Source of the DNA: JACKPD01 sp034003145
GTDB lineage: Bacteria; Spirochaetota; Spirochaetia; CADAEX01
Length of the DNA: 8,534 bases
Reading direction: 5' to 3'
NCBI GenBank assembly: GCA_034003145.1
Contig: JAVEZE010000117.1
Span: 1 to 8,534 of the forward strand
Positions 6,822 to 8,534 of this stretch are shown here, one piece after another. A program made the translations under genes and the position numbers. The stretch's first letter is position 1, and each line of letters begins with the position of its first letter. Below the pieces are notes generated by a model. The model was not told the DNA's origin. It worked only from the letters and a program-made list of their open reading frames with translations, and made no database searches.

Positions 6822-6859
6822 CACTTACTTCAAAATCGTATTACGTTTATTTTTTATTT
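6745..6859. repeat. Degenerate direct repeat, copy 1 (end of first MATE gene and 3' flank)
   Basis: This stretch recurs in the same orientation about 1.5 kb away at 8244-8348. The best-conserved part is 6804-6859 against 8294-8348, where I count roughly 48 of 56 positions equal by eye. It includes CCTGTA, TTTTGGAATAA, TTACTTCAAA and TATTACGTTTATT. An upstream part around ATAATAATT (6771-6779) is also shared, with a gap of about 10 bases between the two blocks. This copy spans the final MATE codons, the 32-base gap, and the last codon and stop of the facing MATE gene. Confidence 0.75.
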
Positions 6860-8197
6860 CGTGAGGTCGTGGATCCATTTCCCTGAGACAAGCCGTTTTA
6901 CCGATATAAGCGCTTTAAAAACCTCTTCAATGTTTATAAACATAAAAACAAGATATACCGGCAGCTTGAGATATAATCCTGTAAAAAACGCGACAGGGAC
7001 CCCGATTAACCACACAGAGATAATCTCAATATAAAAAGCGGTTTTTGTATCTCCGCCTCCCCTGAATATCCCGACAATGTTATGGATATTAAATATTTTA
7101 AACGGAAAGATAACCGCGTTTATCAGGATCAGATTGACTGTCCACTTCATTACCTCATCCGGCACATTGAAAATCCTTGGTATAATAAAAATCACATTCA
7201 GGGAAAGAAGAGCTGTTATAATCCCTGCAGCGGCACCTATTATATGAAAATCCCGCGCATAACGGCGTGTTTTTTTCAAGTCTCCTTCCCCGATCGATTT
7301 TCCAATCACAACTACACAGGCATTGGCGCTTCCCATAAAAAGCACCATCATCAGCTGAAGTATAGTCTCATTTATACTTATTGCTGCAAGGGCATTTGTT
7401 CCGATCCTGCCGTAAACAATCTTGTACATGGTCATACCGGCAGCCCAGAACACTTCATTAAGAACAACCGGCAATGCTATTCTGATATATTTATTTATAA
7501 ATTCACGGGTTACTTTTTTTACATCATTAAAGCTGACTGCTATTTCTCTTGTGTTTCTGTATACTGTAATTACAAGAATAGCAGATTCAATAAAGCGTGC
7601 TATAGTAGTAGCAAGAGCTGCCCCTTTTATTCCCATCTCCGGAAATACCCAGATGCCGAAAATAAGGAGGTAGTTGAGAATAATATTTATAAAGTTAGCG
7701 ACAACACTTGCGAACAGGGGAACTTTTGCTTTTTCTATACTCCTCAGCATCATTCCGTATGAAAAAGTGACAGATGAGAAAAGATAACTCACCGCTGAAA
7801 TTACAAGGTAGCTGATGCCGGCTTCAATTACATTGATATCTGTTGTAAAAAGCCCCATAACTTTTCCAGGAATGACTGCTGATAAAAAAATAAAGATAAG
7901 GCTGCTTGCGCTGCTTAATGCAAGTCCCACCACAACAGTTTTTTTTACACTCTCCGGGTCTTTTTTCCCCCGGAACTGCGCAATAAAAACACTTGCTGCT
8001 GAGCAGATCCCGAACATCATAAGCGTAAAAAGGAAAAATACCTGGTTTCCTATTCCGACAGCAGATATGGCAGTGGCACCCAGCTGCCCGATCATGAGCA
8101 TATCAATAAATGATACAGATGATATGAGAAGATTATTCAGCGCAACCGGCACCGCTATGGTTCTAAAACTTTTTATTATGTCTTTGCTGATATTCAT
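6854..8197 (-). CDS. MATE-family efflux transporter (second of two)
   Basis: Membrane antiporter of the MATE family with 447 residues, close to the usual family length, and about twelve hydrophobic segments. Family marks are VSFIDMLMIGQLG at 28-40, VFIAQFRGKKD at 70-80, NYLLIFGIWVFPEMGIKGAA at 175-194, NACVVVIGKSIGEGD at 292-306 and FRGGGDTKTAF at 378-388. It ends in the common basic VSGKW tail. It is not a close copy of the MATE gene it faces; apart from the shared family motif near residue 175 they differ throughout, including length. The ATG at 8195-8197 is preceded on the minus strand by GGAG at 8211-8214, with a rather long 13-base spacing. No clear promoter was found upstream. The gene is bracketed by degenerate direct repeats, which suggests later gain. 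The stop lies 32 bases from the stop of the first MATE gene. The substrate is unknown. Confidence 0.9.
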   Translation of the reverse strand: MNISKDIIKSFRTIAVPVALNNLLISSVSFIDMLMIGQLGATAISAVGIGNQVFFLFTLMMFGICSAASVFIAQFRGKKDPESVKKTVVVGLALSSASSLIFIFLSAVIPGKVMGLFTTDINVIEAGISYLVISAVSYLFSSVTFSYGMMLRSIEKAKVPLFASVVANFINIILNYLLIFGIWVFPEMGIKGAALATTIARFIESAILVITVYRNTREIAVSFNDVKKVTREFINKYIRIALPVVLNEVFWAAGMTMYKIVYGRIGTNALAAISINETILQLMMVLFMGSANACVVVIGKSIGEGDLKKTRRYARDFHIIGAAAGIITALLSLNVIFIIPRIFNVPDEVMKWTVNLILINAVIFPFKIFNIHNIVGIFRGGGDTKTAFYIEIISVWLIGVPVAFFTGLYLKLPVYLVFMFINIEEVFKALISVKRLVSGKWIHDLTK

Positions 8198-8243
8198 TAT
8201 AGCTTAATTTCTCCGGTCGGGGGGTATGATTTTTGCCGTGATT

Positions 8244-8348
8244 CCATCAGGGGGATTGCGGGAAAAACAGATAATAATTTTCTCCCCAGGATTCCTGTAA
8301 TTCTGGAATAATATTTACTTCAAATTATATTACGTTTATTCTTTATTT
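8244..8348. pseudogene. Direct repeat copy 2, remnant of a MATE gene 3' end
   Basis: This matches 6745-6859 in the same orientation. On the plus strand its upstream block reads GGLREKQIII in the frame that aligns with KVIEERHIII of the first MATE protein. A gap of about 10 bases then shifts the frame, and the distal part reads IPVILE-stop against IPVVLE-stop. No start or transporter body precedes it, so it is a non-coding relic. It lies just upstream of the second MATE gene and runs into the last codons of the TPR gene at 8336-8348. AATAAT and similar AT-rich stretches here may add promoter-like noise. Confidence 0.6.
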
Positions 8349-8534
8349 TTATTTTCAAGTGCGGAAAATTCCATGCGTGCATTATTCGCCTTATCGCCAA
8401 AACCGAGGACATCATAAGTATCTGCAAGGTTATACCAGGCATCAATATGCTCACGGTCAATTAACACAGCTTTTTCGAAACACTTCAAGGCATCGGAATA
8501 CTTTTCTGTCACAAACTTAAGTACACCGAGCCTG
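8336..8534 (-). CDS. Tetratricopeptide-repeat (TPR) protein, C-terminal end (5' part outside window)
   Basis: The minus strand is open from the window edge to a TAA at 8336-8338, giving the last 65 residues of a protein. Two TPR units are visible. The first, RLGVLKFVTEKYSDALKCFE, continues into KAVLIDRE and shows the Leu-Gly, Ala, Phe and Ala positions of the TPR pattern. The second, HIDAWYNLADTYDVLGFGDK, continues with Ala and shows Trp4, Leu7, Ala8, Tyr11 and Ala20. A charged tail ending ENKNKE follows. TPR arrays form helical scaffolds for protein-protein contacts; no partner or pathway can be named from this fragment. The last four codons and the stop lie in the second copy of the direct repeat. 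Confidence 0.85.
   Translation of the reverse strand, partial: RLGVLKFVTEKYSDALKCFEKAVLIDREHIDAWYNLADTYDVLGFGDKANNARMEFSALENKNKE

Noticed and set aside
6834..6842. CGTATTACG small inverted repeat before a T-rich stretch as a terminator
   Set aside because: Its 4-base arms enclose a single base, which cannot form a normal RNA hairpin.
7082..7762. 226-codon plus-strand frame
   Set aside because: It is antisense to the second MATE gene, which carries clear family motifs on the minus strand. The plus-strand product is rich in Cys, Tyr, His and Asn and resembles no family.
5385..8197. The two MATE genes as a recent tandem or inverted duplication of each other
   Set aside because: The proteins differ in length and share only general family motifs, so they are distinct subfamilies. 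Only the 3' end of the first gene is duplicated.
7815..8207. 130-codon plus-strand frame
   Set aside because: It is the antisense shadow of the N-terminal part of the second MATE gene.

Overview
The window carries accessory and transport genes of a bacterium with moderate-to-low GC content. No rRNA, tRNA, IS element, phage gene or CRISPR array was seen. The taxon cannot be fixed from the sequence. The polyamine-binding protein carries a lipoprotein signal (lipobox LSSC), unlike the free periplasmic PotD of Escherichia coli. This would fit a spirochaete, a deep-branching diderm or a monoderm, but it is not diagnostic.

Left half (1-4075, + strand): a tightly packed operon for an ABC polyamine importer. 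It runs potA (C-terminal part only, cut by the window edge), potB, potC, potD, then proC (pyrroline-5-carboxylate reductase) 16 bases later. The pot genes overlap at each junction: TGATG between potA and potB, ATGA between potB and potC, and ATGA between potC and potD. PotA would power uptake, PotB and PotC would form the membrane channel, and PotD would deliver spermidine or putrescine. ProC would make proline in the cytoplasm.

Middle (4081-5384): an auxin-efflux-carrier-family (AEC) transporter on the minus strand faces proC, with 5 bases between the stop codons. A 299-base divergent intergenic region follows. It holds a GC-topped inverted repeat, a perfect 17-base dyad, three overlapping TTTCCA half-sites and a candidate sigma-70-type promoter pointing right.

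Right half (5385-8534): two different MATE-family multidrug/Na+ or H+ antiporters face each other, followed by the 3' end of a minus-strand TPR-protein gene that is cut by the window edge. The last codons of the first MATE gene and its 3' flank recur about 1.5 kb further on, between the second MATE gene and the TPR gene. The second MATE gene is therefore bracketed by degenerate direct repeats, and the outer copy contains a broken remnant of a MATE C-terminus. This suggests that the second MATE gene was gained by a duplication or recombination event at the locus.

Most of the window is familiar transporter biology. I found no clearly new system. The points most worth a second look are the direct repeats around the second MATE gene, the altered ligand pocket of PotD, and the cluster of symmetric sites in the divergent intergenic region.
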